Assembly: GCF_003576645.1 (NCBI RefSeq)
Contig: NC_044925.1
Coordinates: 15,691,157 to 15,755,156, forward strand
DNA length: 64,000 nt
From: Ipomoea triloba
Taxonomy: Eukaryota; Streptophyta; Magnoliopsida; Solanales; Convolvulaceae
Reading direction: 5' to 3'
Part shown: positions 24,791-36,289 of the stretch, piece by piece
How positions within the stretch are numbered: the first letter of the stretch is position 1
How the letters are laid out: every line of letters begins with the position of its first letter
Notes under the pieces: model-generated
Told to the model about the DNA's origin: nothing
Databases searched by the model: none
Seen by the model: the letters and a program-made list of their open reading frames with translations, nothing else
Translations under genes and position numbers: made by a program

Positions 24791-25267
24791 ATGCAGAGTA
24801 GCGTGGGCTCCAATAGCCCCGAAGACTCCGATCCGTCGGAGTTCACATTCCCAGTCCTCGACTATGAGGACTACGCTCAGTATTTCCTTGGTGACGATCC
24901 CTATGCGCCTGGATACGCTCCCGACCCGCCGGCTCTGCTTCACGACTTTGATTCCGATCCGATTCTTGATTCCGTTCCTTCCGATCCACCAGTGTGGACT
25001 CCTGCCCCGTGCAATCCCTTGTGTCGCGTGGATGTTGTGCATGCAAGCTATGGGTATTACCCCATAGAGGTCTTAGAGGATAGTGACCCTCTAGAGTTCA
25101 TAGTGTACTATCCGTACCCGTGGGACCCCACTCCCCCGGAGGATTTTGATGAGTGGATGATGGTGATCACCCACTGTAGTTTCTTGGACCACATCACCTG
25201 GTTCGCAGGTGAGTGGCATTTGGTCTGGGGTAGTTACACTGGTCCAGTGTATACCCCATTGTGGTAG
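24791..25267 (+). CDS. Reading frame inside the Tekay-like LTR, acidic, unknown
   Basis: An ATG lies directly after a predicted splice acceptor (TTCTTAATCAG|ATG) and opens a 158-codon frame rich in Asp, Pro and Tyr (starts MQSSVGSNSPEDSDPSEF; contains LGDDPYAPGYAPDPP). A strong donor (TTCGCAG|GTGAGT at 25209) and an acceptor (TTTTTTTGTAG, 25323) allow an alternative C-terminus. The 5' LTR has the same frame up to the N at 14689. In the inverted LTR a ~29-bp deletion breaks it after about 40 codons. The homologous part of the solo LTR at 33151 has no such frame. I do not recognise any domain. It could be a small accessory protein or a chance frame; I lean to uncertain. Confidence 0.35.
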   Translation: MQSSVGSNSPEDSDPSEFTFPVLDYEDYAQYFLGDDPYAPGYAPDPPALLHDFDSDPILDSVPSDPPVWTPAPCNPLCRVDVVHASYGYYPIEVLEDSDPLEFIVYYPYPWDPTPPEDFDEWMMVITHCSFLDHITWFAGEWHLVWGSYTGPVYTPLW

Positions 25268-25616
25268 TTCGTTTTCTGGGTGGACTCCGATCTGATCTTT
25301 TTGGTGTAATTATTTTTTTGTAGCCAATGATAATGCTGAATTGGCTAGTAAGGTCAGAATTAGTTTGAACTATTGACCTCCTACTATGATAACTCCTTTT
25401 GTAAATGTAAGTGGCTAGTCTAGCTACTCTTTGATATATATATATATTAGAAGTTTGGAGAATTTGACGCCAAGAAACACGATCCTTGTTCCCTTGTTTT
25501 TATTCCTTTAGCCTATGCACCTAGAATGAACTTTATTCGTATTTGAGTAGGGGTTCAGTCTGGGTGTGGCGGTAATTACTCCGATTTCTCCGGTGAGACC
25601 GGGTCGGGGTGTTACA

Positions 25617-26064
25617 TTTTTGGAATGAATGAAGGGCTCTATTTATAGGGGAGAATATGAGACTTTCGATGGGCTTCAAACTCTTCAATATTATCCTTAT
25701 ATTATTTAGGATAATATGAATATTTATCTAGAATGTATCTAGCCACCATTGCATCCAAATTCATAATTTTATCACATATTGAAATTAAATAATTAATTTA
25801 AATATATGAATATTTATCACATACTTAAATTAAATAATTAATTTAAATATATAAATATTTCCTGATGGGCCAAATATGGATCAGTCCATCTTTATAATTT
25901 GAGTCCATCGACCATTAATTATATTCAATTTGGGCAATTGGGCCAATTTAATTGGACAATTTAATTAGTCCAAATAAATCAATAATCAGCCCAATTACAT
26001 CAAAAATGAAGCCCATAACATACGAATCAGCCCATTTGTCGGCTTCAAATTTTCTGTGTCTACA
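25617..26064 (-). repeat. LTR (right), second part
   Basis: Continuation of the LTR begun at 11224. The first five bases (TTTTT) are the duplicated target of the nested element. It ends in GTGTCTACA followed by the target duplication ATACT. Confidence 0.88.
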
Positions 26065-26881
26065 ATACTAAATTGTAAATTTCGTTCTTAAGTTATTATT
26101 ACGTTGCACTTGTTGTTCCTAACTTAGGTGTGCAAACTTCGACACATTTTCGGTTAACCGACCGAACTGACAAAGTTCGGTTAACCATTTTTTAACCGAA
26201 CTTTTTCAGTTCGGTTAATGGCTAAATGTTTTTTAAAATTTCGGTTAACGTTTAATTCGGTTCGAAACTTTGGTTAACCGAATTAACCGAACACTTAACC
26301 AAAATTATAAATATATATAATAATAAATTCATAAGGAAATATACAAAAACAATATCACAACAACACTACAAATTTATAGAGATGATACATATTAGATTAT
26401 ATATATATATATATATATTTCTGTTAATCATTCGGTTAATTCAGTTAATCGAAGTTTCGAACCGAATTAACCGTTAATCGAAATTTTAAAAAACATTTAA
26501 CCATTAATTGAACAAAAAACGTTCAGTTAAAAAACAATTAACCGAAAATTTAAGAAGTTTGCACTCCTAAGTTAGGAATGAATAGTGCAACGTAATGATA
26601 ACTTAGGCACGAAATTTGCAATTTAGTATTACTCATTGACGAAAAGTGCAACACCGATGATAACTTAAGGACGACTAGTGAGTATGACCAAAACTTAGGG
26701 ACGAATTCTACAATTACCATATAACTTAGGGACGAAAAGTGCAAATTTTCCTTAGAAATATCATTATTCCATTTTTTTTTATTACTGATTATAATGTGGA
26801 TTTTTTGTTTTGAGGTTGATTTATTTTACTTTAAGATAAGGTTTAAATAAACTCACGATCTTAGTTAAATAGTGAAATTAA

Positions 26882-27600
26882 CACTACTACAGAATTGGTT
26901 TACTACAGCACTTAATAGATGGCGGTTATTTAAATAAACGCCGTCTAATATAGTTTGTGATATTACGTCACATAATAGACGGCAGTTATTTAGATAATCG
27001 TCGTATATATCTTAATTAATTTTTTTACGTCACTTATTAGATGGCGGTTCTTTGAATAGCCGCCGTATATACCTTAACTCATTTTTTACGTCACATAATA
27101 GAGGGCGGTTATTAAATAAACGTCGTATATATTTTAATTAATTTTTTATTTTATTTTTAATTGATGTATAAACGGTAGTTATACAATTAACCTTAATATA
27201 TACCTTAAATAAGTTAACTAAAAAAAATAGAAGGAACTAATAAGTTAACTTAAAATATAAGGTAACTAACTAAAAATATATATAAGGCGGTTAAATTAAT
27301 TACACCAAACGCCCTATATGTATTTTGTTTATAGATTTTATAGATTAGGGCGGTTAGTTATTATAGGTATTATTATATTGCGGGCCTCTCTTCATTACTA
27401 AATTACGTAGGTATTATTTACTAAATTACTAAATTACGTAGGCTTTTATTAGGGCGTATATGCAATGTATTCATCTCCAGAAACGCAATACCATACACAG
27501 AAACGCAAGACAAAATACCATACACAGAAACACAAACCACTGGTTGTGGCCACTGCACGCCGCCGTCGCCGCTAGAAGCCGCCGTCGCCACTGCTCAGGT
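26882..27600 (+). mobile_element. CACTA (En/Spm) 5' end with subterminal hairpins, truncated
   Basis: Starts CACTACTACAGAATTGG, very close to the usual CACTA terminus, after TAA. It is followed by at least four subterminal units of TAGA(C/T)GGCGGTTATTT and its inverse (AAATAACCGCCGT type), then AT-rich DNA. A GC-rich leader follows (GCCGCCGTCGCC repeats, 27570..27595) ending at a good donor, CTCAG|GTACGTAAC. No matching 3' terminus or transposase was found; the element seems cut by the copia sequence to its right. The end point is approximate. Confidence 0.65.
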
Positions 27601-27990
27601 ACGTAACTTACCTTGCTATTTTTATTTTATACTTTGATTTTTTATTGGAAAATACATATAATTTAATAATTTTAGGGTTTATAAATCTTGTGTAGTATTT
27701 TAATAATTTTAAGGTATTGTGAATTTCTTTTTCTCTAAGGTACGTAACTTACATAGGGTTTAATTTTTGTGAATTTCTTTTTCTCTAGCTAAATCACTTG
27801 TGTATAGATTTATTTATCCATAGAAGGTGTTTGATAAAATGTCTATAAGAGAAAAAGAAACCAAAACCAAGTAAATAATTAAATAAAACATTAGGGTAGG
27901 GCAGGGCAAAACGGTTTGGTTTAGTTTAAAACCGAAAAATCGAACGATTCTAATTTTAGAAGAATCAAACAGTTCGGTTCGATTCGGTTA
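27601..27990. other. AT-rich, probable CACTA intron or junction DNA
   Basis: No gene. Contains two copies of GTGAATTTCTTTTTCTCTA and, at 27905..27990, a run of GGTTCGATTCGG-like motifs of unknown origin. Confidence 0.4.
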
Positions 27991-27994
27991 GAAT

Positions 27995-29833
27995 CAGTGC
28001 ATTTGACATACAAAGTATGTTCATGAGGACATCTCATAAAACCACTTTCAATAAAATATGAATCAATGCAACTATACCATGCCCTAGGCGCCTGCTTTAA
28101 GCCATATAAAGCTTTCCTCAACCTGTAAACTTTATGTTCCTCCCCTTTCTTCACAAATCCTGCATGTTGCTCAACATATATTTTTTTCTTCAAGAAAACC
28201 ATTCAAAAAAACAACAAGAGAAATAATCATTCGAACTGTATCAAGTTTACTTACTAGAGCAAAAACCTCAAGCCCCCTCACGTGTGCGGGCCGATTGCTT
28301 TGATGGGCTCCAAGCAACACGTGGACCATAGTTGTTTTTTTAACGGGTGCCGTGAAAATTCGAACCATGACCTTTGGCATGTCTCTGATACCAAATTGAA
28401 GTATGTGCTCCATCTCAACTAAAAGCCTAAGCTGATAGTTGGACTGCACATTTATGTTTATATTATATTTATGCTCAATATTGCTAACCAACCGTGCTTT
28501 AAAACGGTCAATTTCTCCATTTGATTTGTATTTGTCTGTTAACTCCAATTGGCTTCTTTCTAGGAGGTAATTCTGTTAACTCCCAGGTACCATTCTTTTC
28601 CATGGCACGGATCTCCTCATTCATCACCTTAAGCCAATGAGTTTCTGTAGCAGCCTCCTCATAGGATAGAGGGTCACAATCTGCAAAAAGAGCAAATTGA
28701 ACAATCTCTTCATCAGACAGGTCATTATCATGACACACAACATAATCTTGCAAGCGAGCTGGTAATTGACGCTCGCATTGAGATCGTCGAACATATGACT
28801 CTAGTTGTGAAGGAGACTGGACATTATCTGGAATCGGTTGCTCATCAACAACATTTTCAATTACAAGAACAACAACTGACCTTTCATCTTTAGCTGACCA
28901 ATCACAGGCATTATGTTCATCAAAAGTGAAATGACGAATTATAACAACCTTTTTAGTTTTAGGGTTGTATAATTTATAACCCTTTGAAGTGTCACTATAA
29001 CCAATGAATATACACTTCTCACTTTTATCATCCAACTTCTTTCTTAATTGATCTGGCACATGCGCATATGCCAAACATCCAAAAACCTTGAGATTTCTTA
29101 TAAAAAGGTTTCTCCCACTCCAAGCTTCCTCAGGTGTCTTCTCACGAACACTTTTAGTTGGACACTTGTTCAACACATAGACATCACAAGCAACAGCTTC
29201 TGCCCAAAAAGGCTTAGGCAAATTTTTATATTTCAACATGCACCTCACCATATCCATGATAGATCTATTCATCCTCTCAATCACTCTGATTTGTTGTGGA
29301 GTGTATCTAGCTGTCATCTGGTGCTAAATACCCTTTTCCTTCAGAAAATCATCACAAGCAATATATTCTATACCTCTATCAGTTCACAAGATTTTAATTT
29401 CATAACCACTCTGCTTTTCAACAAAAGTCTTAAATTGTTTGAAAACATCACATGCATCAGACTTTTGCTTCAGAAAGTAAACCCATGTTTTCCTACTGAA
29501 ATCATCAATGAAAGTAACAAAGTACTTACAACCTCCATGTGAGGGAACCTCCAACGAACATAAGTCTGTGTGAATAATCTCTAACTGTTTTGCGGCTCTC
29601 CTTGACTTGCTCACGGGGAAGGGATCTTTATGCTTATTCCCGATCAAACAAATCTCACAAATACGATTAGGGACATTCATAACAAGTAAATCAGAAACAA
29701 GTTCCTTTTCGCTAGATAGTTTAATCCAGAGAAATGGAAATGTCCAAATCGCATATGCCATAATCAATTATCATCACAAATTTCAGAATTAAAGCAAGCA
29801 AGAAGTGCATGATTGATTTTCAATGGAAATAGT
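27995..29833 (-). pseudogene. pol: Ty1/copia integrase and reverse transcriptase remnant
   Basis: Read right to left. Integrase: HMRFGH-like remnant, CEICLIGNKHKDPFP, HTDLCSLEVPSHGGCKYFV and FIDDFSRKTWVYFL. A TGA-type break near 29320 follows, then ERMNRSIMDMVRCMLKYKN, the motif FGCLAYAHVP and the integrase C-terminus. Reverse transcriptase begins with YKSNGEIDRFKARLV, is interrupted by a ~215-bp insertion (28270..28487), resumes as VSKLDTVRMIISL with an internal deletion, and ends after [18 protein letters not shown]. The catalytic YVDD region and RNase H are missing. Several frameshifts and stops are present. It is the 3' half of the element whose gag lies at 33428..34709. Confidence 0.85.
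28270..28487 (-). repeat. SINE-like or tRNA-related insertion in the copia RT
   Basis: Interrupts the reverse transcriptase between ARLVSN and VSKLDTVR. On the minus strand it contains TTGGTATCAGAG and a B-box-like GGTTCGAATTTT, with CAGTCCAACTATCAGCTTAG upstream. The type of insertion is inferred from these motifs; borders are approximate and I found no clear target duplication. Confidence 0.4.
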
Positions 29834-30212
29834 TGTGATACCCCGAAATTTTTAAACCCAAAATTTATTTTCAAATTGAGATTATTTCGGATTTATTATT
29901 AAATCCAATATTTTTTAAGAATATCTGGTTATAATTATGTACCTTTCAAAACAAAGGTTGTTTCGCGAACTCTGGACCAACATATTGCGAATCAAGTTAT
30001 TATTTTAAAAATGGGTCCAGATGTTATTTGAATTTAACCTATTGTAAATTTTTTTTTATCATAAAGAGTTATTTTGTGCCAAAAATATAAATATTAATAT
30101 TTTAGTACCAAGCTTATGAGATAAGATTCATCTATATTTTATTATTATTATATATATGGATAAGCTTGGAATATTTTATTATTATTACTATTATAAGGGA
30201 TAAGATCATACA

Positions 30213-30215
30213 ATA

Positions 30216-30255
<40 letters not shown>
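30213..30255. repeat. (TTA)n microsatellite
   Basis: Uninterrupted TTA/ATT units within the solo LTR. Confidence 0.9.
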
Positions 30256-30257
<2 letters not shown>

Positions 30258-30335
30258 AATATATGATAATACGTATATGTATATATGATTAGAAGGAAGA
30301 AGAAATTTCATTTCTTCCTTCCATTTATTCACGGC

Positions 30336-30339
<4 letters not shown>

Positions 30340-30423
<84 letters not shown>

Positions 30424-30426
30424 NAG

Positions 30427-30495
<69 letters not shown>
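30340..30495. repeat. (GA)n microsatellite with an N
   Basis: About 75 GA units interrupted by NAGTGC at 30424. The N marks an unresolved length, so the true repeat is probably longer. Confidence 0.95.
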
Positions 30496-30497
<2 letters not shown>

Positions 30498-33427
30498 CAA
30501 GTTTCAAGCTCCAATCGCAATTTGTTCGGTAAATTTCAATTTTAATCGGTTAAAAGTTATGTTTTTACCTCTAATTCATAGTTTTGGGTAGAATTTTGTT
30601 GAACCATATTTGTATTACCGTGTTTTATCTTAGGGTTTTAAGGTGAAAATTGGGGAAAATCAGCTCCAAAATCCTTCTACGAGACTAGTAAGCCGGTTGA
30701 GGTAAGGAATCCCTTAAGTTGGCTTAGTCACTTGAAATTGGATAATTGATTTTTGGTTGAATTATGATGAGATATAAGTAAAATTGTTATGTACATGTGG
30801 TATGTATAATATATATGAAATTGTAATTTTCATAATATATATGTACAAAATGTTGTGTTGGTAAACCTAAGCTTTGTTGATGAAGTATATTTTGAGTTAT
30901 TGTTGAAGTATAAACATGATGATGTTGGACCGATTTTGATAAGTTATGAAGATTATGAGCTTATAAGGATTATGATTAAAGATTGGATTAATGATGGAAT
31001 GAGGATGATGGATAATGTTATTAATGATGGTGAATTTAAGGATTATTAGGGATTAATGATTGTTAAGGTTTAATATTATTGAAGTAGGACGATGGATTAT
31101 ATTATTAGATGCTAATAATGGTAATTATGATTAAGTATGAATTAATTGTGGATTAATTGTTAATGGTGATTAGGGTTATTATGGATGATATGAATAATGT
31201 ATGAAGATTAGTTATTGGTGATAAAGTATGTACATGATGATGATGTTGGCCGAAAATGATTGATTGGGCTAATTTGAGTTGATGATGAGTATTAAGTAAT
31301 AATGTTGATTTAATGATTAAGGATGAACTAGGGTGGACAACAAGGTAATTAAAGCTTAATGTTATTGATGGAGTTACCTTAATGTTCATTAAGGGTAATT
31401 ATTGGATTATTATTGATGATTATGAGTTAATGATGGTTAGTTGATTAATGATGATTAAGGGAATGATGTTGGTTAACGAGGAGGTAATAATGGATTGATT
31501 ATTGATTACGTTGATGAGGAGGAGTAATAGTTAATAATTGTGGATTAATGAGCTAAGATGTTGAATTATAATTATGGTGGTGATATATAATGCTTTAACT
31601 ATGGTACATAAGTTATGAATTGGTGATTATGAATTAATGGTTTAGATTAATGGATAATTATGGATTATGGTTAATAATAGTGTTAATGCTTTTGATGGCT
31701 TGATGATGATGTTATAATGTTGTGGACTTGTTGTCGAAGATGGATTGCAAGGTTAGTAGTTACTAATGACAATAATTAATGCTTAAGAATGATTAAGGTT
31801 AGTTGTTGGATTATGGGTGACTAAGTATCGATTATGGATGTGCGATTTCCTTAAGTTATAATGGTGTTAATAATAGTGGAAGTTGTTGATGACGATAGTG
31901 ACAAGGACAACTATTCATTATTAGTTAAGGGTGGAACCATGATTATTGATTACCGATGATGATTGGATTGTAAGATGAACTGAAGTTCATGATAAGGAAT
32001 AAGTATTGGGAATAGATATATGAGGTGTTAGTAGAATATATAAGTGTCCGATGTAGGACCAGCTTGTGTCCAGTTGTGCTTTCTTCCAAAAATGGTTTTG
32101 GGAACTACGTTTGAAAAGCCTTTGGGCAAGTGAAAATGTTTATGAAAACTTACGTTGAAGAACGTATGCTATTTTGACATATAAGTTGTCAAAACCTTAT
32201 TTTTGAAGGAGAATATCACTTCTAGTGAGTGTGTACTTTACGTGAGAAAATGATGTTTGAAAAGCCTGCGGGCACTGAAAGTATTTTTAAAATCTTTCAG
32301 GGGCTGTGATATAAGTCCAAAAGAAATGATTTAAGAAAGGAAAACTGAAGGAAGGATCATGTTTTCAAACATTTAGTTTCAAGAAGTTACGAGGACCTTG
32401 TTGTCTTTTTGCCTCGGGCTATAATTACCGAAGGCCGTCATTGAAATACGTACGGTTGTATTCGTACTTAGGCGAAGTCTATTCGCCGAGTCTCTACGTC
32501 ACTCATGTATGGCTAGACTGTGGGGGTGTGCACACTTAAGCGTATTGACTCCGTCGTCTCCGGGTTGGTGTCATTTTAATGGACCTAGGCGGGGCCACAC
32601 TAGGGGCCATTCTAATGAACCTTCGTCCAAGGGACCGAGAAGAGAATTTGGGTAATGACTGCAAGCCCAAGTTCCAGGTTCATTCGGTCAACGACAAGGA
32701 ATATTCAACATTTCCTATAAGGCCTCATACTTTGAAATGAAACTAAGTCGGGTTTTCATGAGTAATGGTTGCACCAAGGTCTATGATGAAATGTGTGATT
32801 CTAGTTCCAATAAACTAGACGATTGATGTCTGAGAAATCGGGGTATTGTGAAAATTCACACGTGTAGTGTGAATATGATGAACTTCATGCTCATTTATGA
32901 TTTTGTCTTACGAGACAGGTGGATGTTGTTTCAATAAAAACTTTTTATGCAATTCGTTATTGTAACTTATTTTCAGGTGAATCTCATCAAATGGGTACAA
33001 GTTACCAAAATGACAATTGGATTTTGATTCACTAAACGACATGCTATTTTTCAAATTATTATATTTTCAAACCTTTGTCTACTTTTAAGTGACAACGGAT
33101 CTCCTTACTTAGCCGTCGCGCTAACTGCACTTCAATGTGTTTCTTATCAGTTGCAGTTTAGTGTGGAGCCCTGTAGCTGTTGAGCTGAATAGAAGGGAAG
33201 TACAGGTTGAGGTCTACTCTATCCTAGAATAGACACCCTGGAAGGGTTATTCCCATATGTATTAAGTTGGATGTTGATGTTGTAAGTTTAGCCTTAGCGT
33301 TTGGGTATGGGAGAGATACCTAAACGTGGCGGTGACACCCAGTTTTCTGCTGATAAGATGTAAGCTTCCGCAGCGTTTTATTACGGATTTTGTAATAAAT
33401 GTAAGAGTTGAAAATTGGGGTGTTACA

Positions 33428-34709
33428 ATAGTCGACTTTGTGACATATTTACCTTTGCAATCAAAACTCCCTTAGCATCTATAATGGTACAACACCCATG
33501 TGTAATATTTATCTTATATCCTTTTTCTGACAACTGCCCCATACTCAACAAATTTTGGTGTAGGTCAGGAACATAGAACACATCGGATATAAAATTGTGA
33601 GTACCATCCTTCAACTGAATAGAGATTTTAACTTTTCCCAAAATTGGCACTTTTGACTTATTGCCAAATGTCACTTCAGACCGGATTGATTCATTTAGTT
33701 CAGAAAAATATTCTTTCTTCCCACACATATGGTTACTACACCCAGTATCCAAGAACCATATGTTTTCGTCTGTAGAAAAATTATTACTGGCCAATACTAA
33801 GGTTTCGGAACTCTCACTGGACTTTTCAGCAATGTTTGCTTGATTTCCATGATTGTCCTCATTGTACCAGCAATCTGCAATCTTGTGCCCATACTTGCCA
33901 CAATTGTAGCAATGAAATGGAAATTTACCTTGTTTATTATTACCTCCACCTCTTCCTTGGTTGGAGTTACCACGTCCTCCTCCTTGATTGAAGTTACCAC
34001 GTCCTCTTCCTCTAAATCCTCCTCTTCCTCTTCCACGATCTCTACCAGATCCTCCACCTCTTTGATTAGGGCCAGTCATATTCAGGGTGACTTGGCTATT
34101 CAAAGCTTCGTCTGCTAGTGGTTCCGATTTTGACTCAATCCTGTCAATATGACTTTCTATCATACCTTTCTGCTTTGCAACTGATAAGAGCTCGGTTTTG
34201 TGCGACTCTGTTATTGAAGCCATCACATGGTTATACTTCTTCGGCATAGTTCAAAGAACTTTTTCAACCACTGCACCATCTTCAATCGTATCTCCATATA
34301 ATCTCATCTTATTTACCTGATCAATAAGACGAGTGAAATAAGTATCTACTATTTCTGTAGAGGTCATCTCACAATGATCGTACAACCTTCTCAACGACTG
34401 CAACTTGGACTTCTATGCCCAATCGACTCCATTGTGTGACACCTTCAAGATGTCCCAAGCTTGCTTTGCTGTTTGAGCATGAGCTAATTGCCCAAAAATT
34501 GAGTAATCAACACTTTGGTGAATCTGTCCCAAGGCCAATTGATCTCGCCGTATAACGGCTGCATCAGCTCCTTCTTGTAGACCGGGATCAACAAAGCTCC
34601 AAAGATTCTGGTCTTTCAAATGTGTGGTCATCATAATTTGCCAATAATTGTAATCGAGTTTCCCATCTAATTTGGGACCCGACCATACATTATTGAAATT
34701 TGTGGTCAT
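33428..34709 (-). pseudogene. gag: Ty1/copia gag and protease, two stops
   Basis: Starts at ATG 34709 (WSGPKLDGKLDYNYWQIMMT). In one frame it gives the gag core (ILKVSHNGVDWA, then stop TAG at 34413 where relatives continue), a stretch to a TGA just before 34247 (a Trp position in relatives), and TMPKKYNHVMASITESHK. A glycine/arginine-rich RG repeat region, CCHC knuckle CYNCGKYGHKIADC and aspartic protease WFLDTGCSNHMC follow, with the gag-pre-integrase start cut at 33428 by the solo LTR. Two nonsense codons make it a pseudogene. The left part of the same element is at 27995..29833. Confidence 0.88.
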
Positions 34710-34750
34710 ATTTCACTACGGGAAATATCTCGGGGTTGGAAGGTTGACAG

Positions 34751-34762
34751 GCTCTAATACTA
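34751..34762 (-). other. Copia primer-binding site (degenerate)
   Basis: Minus strand TAGTATTAGAGC, two mismatches from the initiator-Met complement TGGTATCAGAGC common in copia elements, placed two bases from the putative LTR end (TG at 34765). Confidence 0.65.
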
Positions 34763-34764
34763 AA

Positions 34765-34777
34765 TGTAGAAATATTA

Positions 34778-34838
<61 letters not shown>

Positions 34839-35093
34839 GAATTGTAAAGGAAGAATGCTTTTTGATTTTGATGAGAAATGAAATGCATTACATACTATTT
34901 ATAGTAAATAAGAATAACAAACAATCCTAAAGCTATGCCCATGTAATACTCCATGAAGTGCTATAATTAAAGCCATTCTCCACTAATCACACAAGACACA
35001 CCCACGTAATGTTCCATGTAGGATGTAGCCACGGCATGCACGAACCACACACCTCACATTCTATTACTTGATTTAATTATTACTTGGTTTAAT

Positions 35094-35124
<31 letters not shown>

Positions 35125-35138
35125 AATATCAATGAACA
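34765..35138 (-). repeat. Putative copia 5' LTR
   Basis: Begins TGTAGAAATATT next to the primer-binding site. It contains a (TA)n run (34784..34824) and a GAGA tract, and has a copia-like size of about 370 bp. The outer end (35131 or 35138) is uncertain because the partner LTR is not in the window. Confidence 0.5.
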
Positions 35139-35531
35139 TATAGAAAGAACATTATTAATCTAGTACGGAGTATAAAGTAAACGGAAATACATATGATCGA
35201 TATATATTTAGTTTTTTTTTTCATGGATATTAAAGTTTAAGTTTATGGACATGTAGAACAAATATTATGAACAAAATATAGTACATGATGAATGTTAATA
35301 AACATGATGTGTTTGTAGTATAATGGACAATAAGCATTGTTTTTATGAATATATAAAAGGTAAATTATTATCCTACTATATTGTGAGTGGAAATATATAC
35401 GATGTACTATGTACATTTAGTTTAGTGTTTAGGAATATTAAGTTTTAGATTTATAGACATATATATAAAACAAATATTATAAACATAGCACATGATAATG
35501 TAATTAAATATGACACATTAATTGAGAGTTA
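35139..35531. other. AT-rich spacer, no gene
   Basis: No reading frame or recognised repeat; contains loosely repeated AACAAATATTATRAACA motifs. Confidence 0.5.
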
Positions 35532-35540
35532 CTATAAAAC

Positions 35541-35958
35541 CAGTTGTTATGCCATGGACTCGGGTCCACCTTGCAAGGTGGACCCGGGTCTATTTTCACA
35601 ATTTCATAACTCTATTTTCATAATTTCATAATTCCATGTTCACAATTTCATAACTCCATATTCACAATTTCATAATTTCGTGTTCACACTTTCATAGCTC
35701 TACGTTCACAATTTCATAACTCTATATTCAACAGTATCAAAACTCTATGTTCAACAGTATAACACAATTTTTGAATCTATATAACAAAATTGTGAATATA
35801 GGGTACGTTCAAAGTTGTGAATATTGAGTAATGTAATTTGTATATTGAGATCTAAAATTATAAATATAAAGTTCTAAAATTGTGAATATAGTGTTCTAAA
35901 TTTGTGAACATAGAGTTTTAAATTTGTGAACATACCCGGGTCCATAGCATAATTTGCC
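35541..35958. mobile_element. Mutator-type MITE (418 bp)
   Basis: Perfect 9-bp target duplication CTATAAAAC (35532..35540 and 35959..35967). Terminal inverted repeats CAGTTGTTATGCCATGGAC and GTCCATAGCATAATTTGCC. The interior is made of short repeats of TTCACAATTTCATAACTC and, further right, the inverse orientation. Non-coding. Confidence 0.8.
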
Positions 35959-36289
35959 CTATAAAACGCATAGTTTTGGAGCAGGGTACACCGAAATATA
36001 ATTTGCCTACTTTTCAAGAAGGGTAACACTTGGGTGATACCGTCTCACAGGTCAAAATTTGTGAGACGGGTCAGGTTTATATAATTTGGGTCATAGTATT
36101 AACTATAATTTGACGCGCTAGTTGGTTGCTGCGGAGAGTCAAAACAATCTATCCAACTGTAGTGCGCATTTATACTGCCATCTGCGTATATATTGGGCTT
36201 AATGCCAACCTTTTTCCAAATTAATAGGCAACTAAATCTCCTCTCACTTATCCTAAGAATACAAATGTAAATTTATATTACATTTAACA

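Larger units (their letters stand above)
11567..25616 (+). mobile_element. Tekay/Del-type chromodomain Ty3/gypsy element, nested
   Basis: The LTRs start TGTAACCCCTCGGG and end GGGGTGTTACA. The target duplication is TTTTT (11562..11566 and 25617..25621), consistent with the six T's in the undisturbed sister LTR at 4205..4210. The 3' LTR is 3594 bp, and the 5' LTR is present only for its first ~3.1 kb because the sequence jumps at the N at 14689. The internal region has gag, protease, reverse transcriptase, RNase H, integrase and a C-terminal chromodomain in the order of Ty3/gypsy chromoviruses; very long LTRs fit the Tekay/Del clade. A polypurine tract AAGGGGGAGAGAC (22010..22022) precedes the 3' LTR. 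The two LTRs differ by about 1 percent by eye. Confidence 0.9.
22023..25616 (+). repeat. Tekay-like 3' LTR, complete
   Basis: 3594 bp, TG...CA. It contains in order an AT-rich 5' part, splice-donor-like sites (GTAAGAA near 22774, GTAAGG near 22932), a GC-rich stretch with the hairpin array 23974..24418, a conserved branch-point/acceptor module (about 24727..24790), a 158-codon frame and a TGTTACA end. Confidence 0.9.
3879..26064 (-). mobile_element. Non-autonomous gag-only LTR element, copy 2, carrying an antisense PMD gene
   Basis: LTRs begin TGTGAACAAG and end GTGTCTACA. The left LTR is 3879..4655 and the right LTR is 11224..11566 plus 25622..26064, split by the Tekay-like element. The target duplication ATACT is perfect (3874..3878 and 26065..26069). 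The minus strand next to the right LTR reads TTGGCACGCCCAGTGGGAC, a plausible primer-binding site, and gag is on the minus strand, so the element points left. A G-rich tract (GAGGGGG) precedes the left LTR on the minus strand. There is no pol. Instead about 3.7 kb of the internal region is a gene on the opposite strand. LTR divergence by eye is roughly 1 to 2 percent. Confidence 0.88.
3751..26751. mobile_element. Mutator-type foldback MITE, split by a later LTR insertion
   Basis: The left arm (3751..3878 continuing at 26070..26135) begin GGGAAAATTGCACTTTTT. The right arm (about 26565..26751) is its reverse complement, ending GTGCAAATTTTCC. Flanks TTAGAAATT (3742..3750) and TTAGAAATA (26752..26760) form a 9-bp target duplication with one mismatch, typical of Mutator-like elements. 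The centre (26136..26565) is itself a loose palindrome full of GGTTAACCGAA motifs. Without the inserted LTR element the MITE is about 820 bp. It encodes nothing. Smaller elements with related ends lie in introns of the GH3 gene. Confidence 0.85.
29834..33427 (+). mobile_element. Solo LTR (3594 bp), related to Tekay-like LTRs
   Basis: Begins TGTGATACCCCGAAAT and ends GGGGTGTTACA. It is flanked by the perfect target duplication ATAGT (29829..29833 and 33428..33432) and splits the copia element. No internal coding region is present, so it is the product of LTR-LTR recombination. It shares two blocks with the LTR at 22023: GGTAAGGAATCCCTTAAGTT (30711) and CCTTACTTAGCCGTCG (33102) with the following CTAAC...CAG. 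It also contains a (TTA)n run, a (GA)n microsatellite and long GGATTAATGATG-type AT-rich repeats (30870..31900). Short minus- and plus-strand frames there are not genes. Confidence 0.85.

Noticed and set aside
30132..30545. Long Ser-Leu or Arg-Glu repeat proteins
   Set aside because: Translations of the (GA)n microsatellite.
33797..34118. Frames opposite or offset to the copia gag
   Set aside because: Shadows of the RG-rich and zinc-knuckle region of gag.
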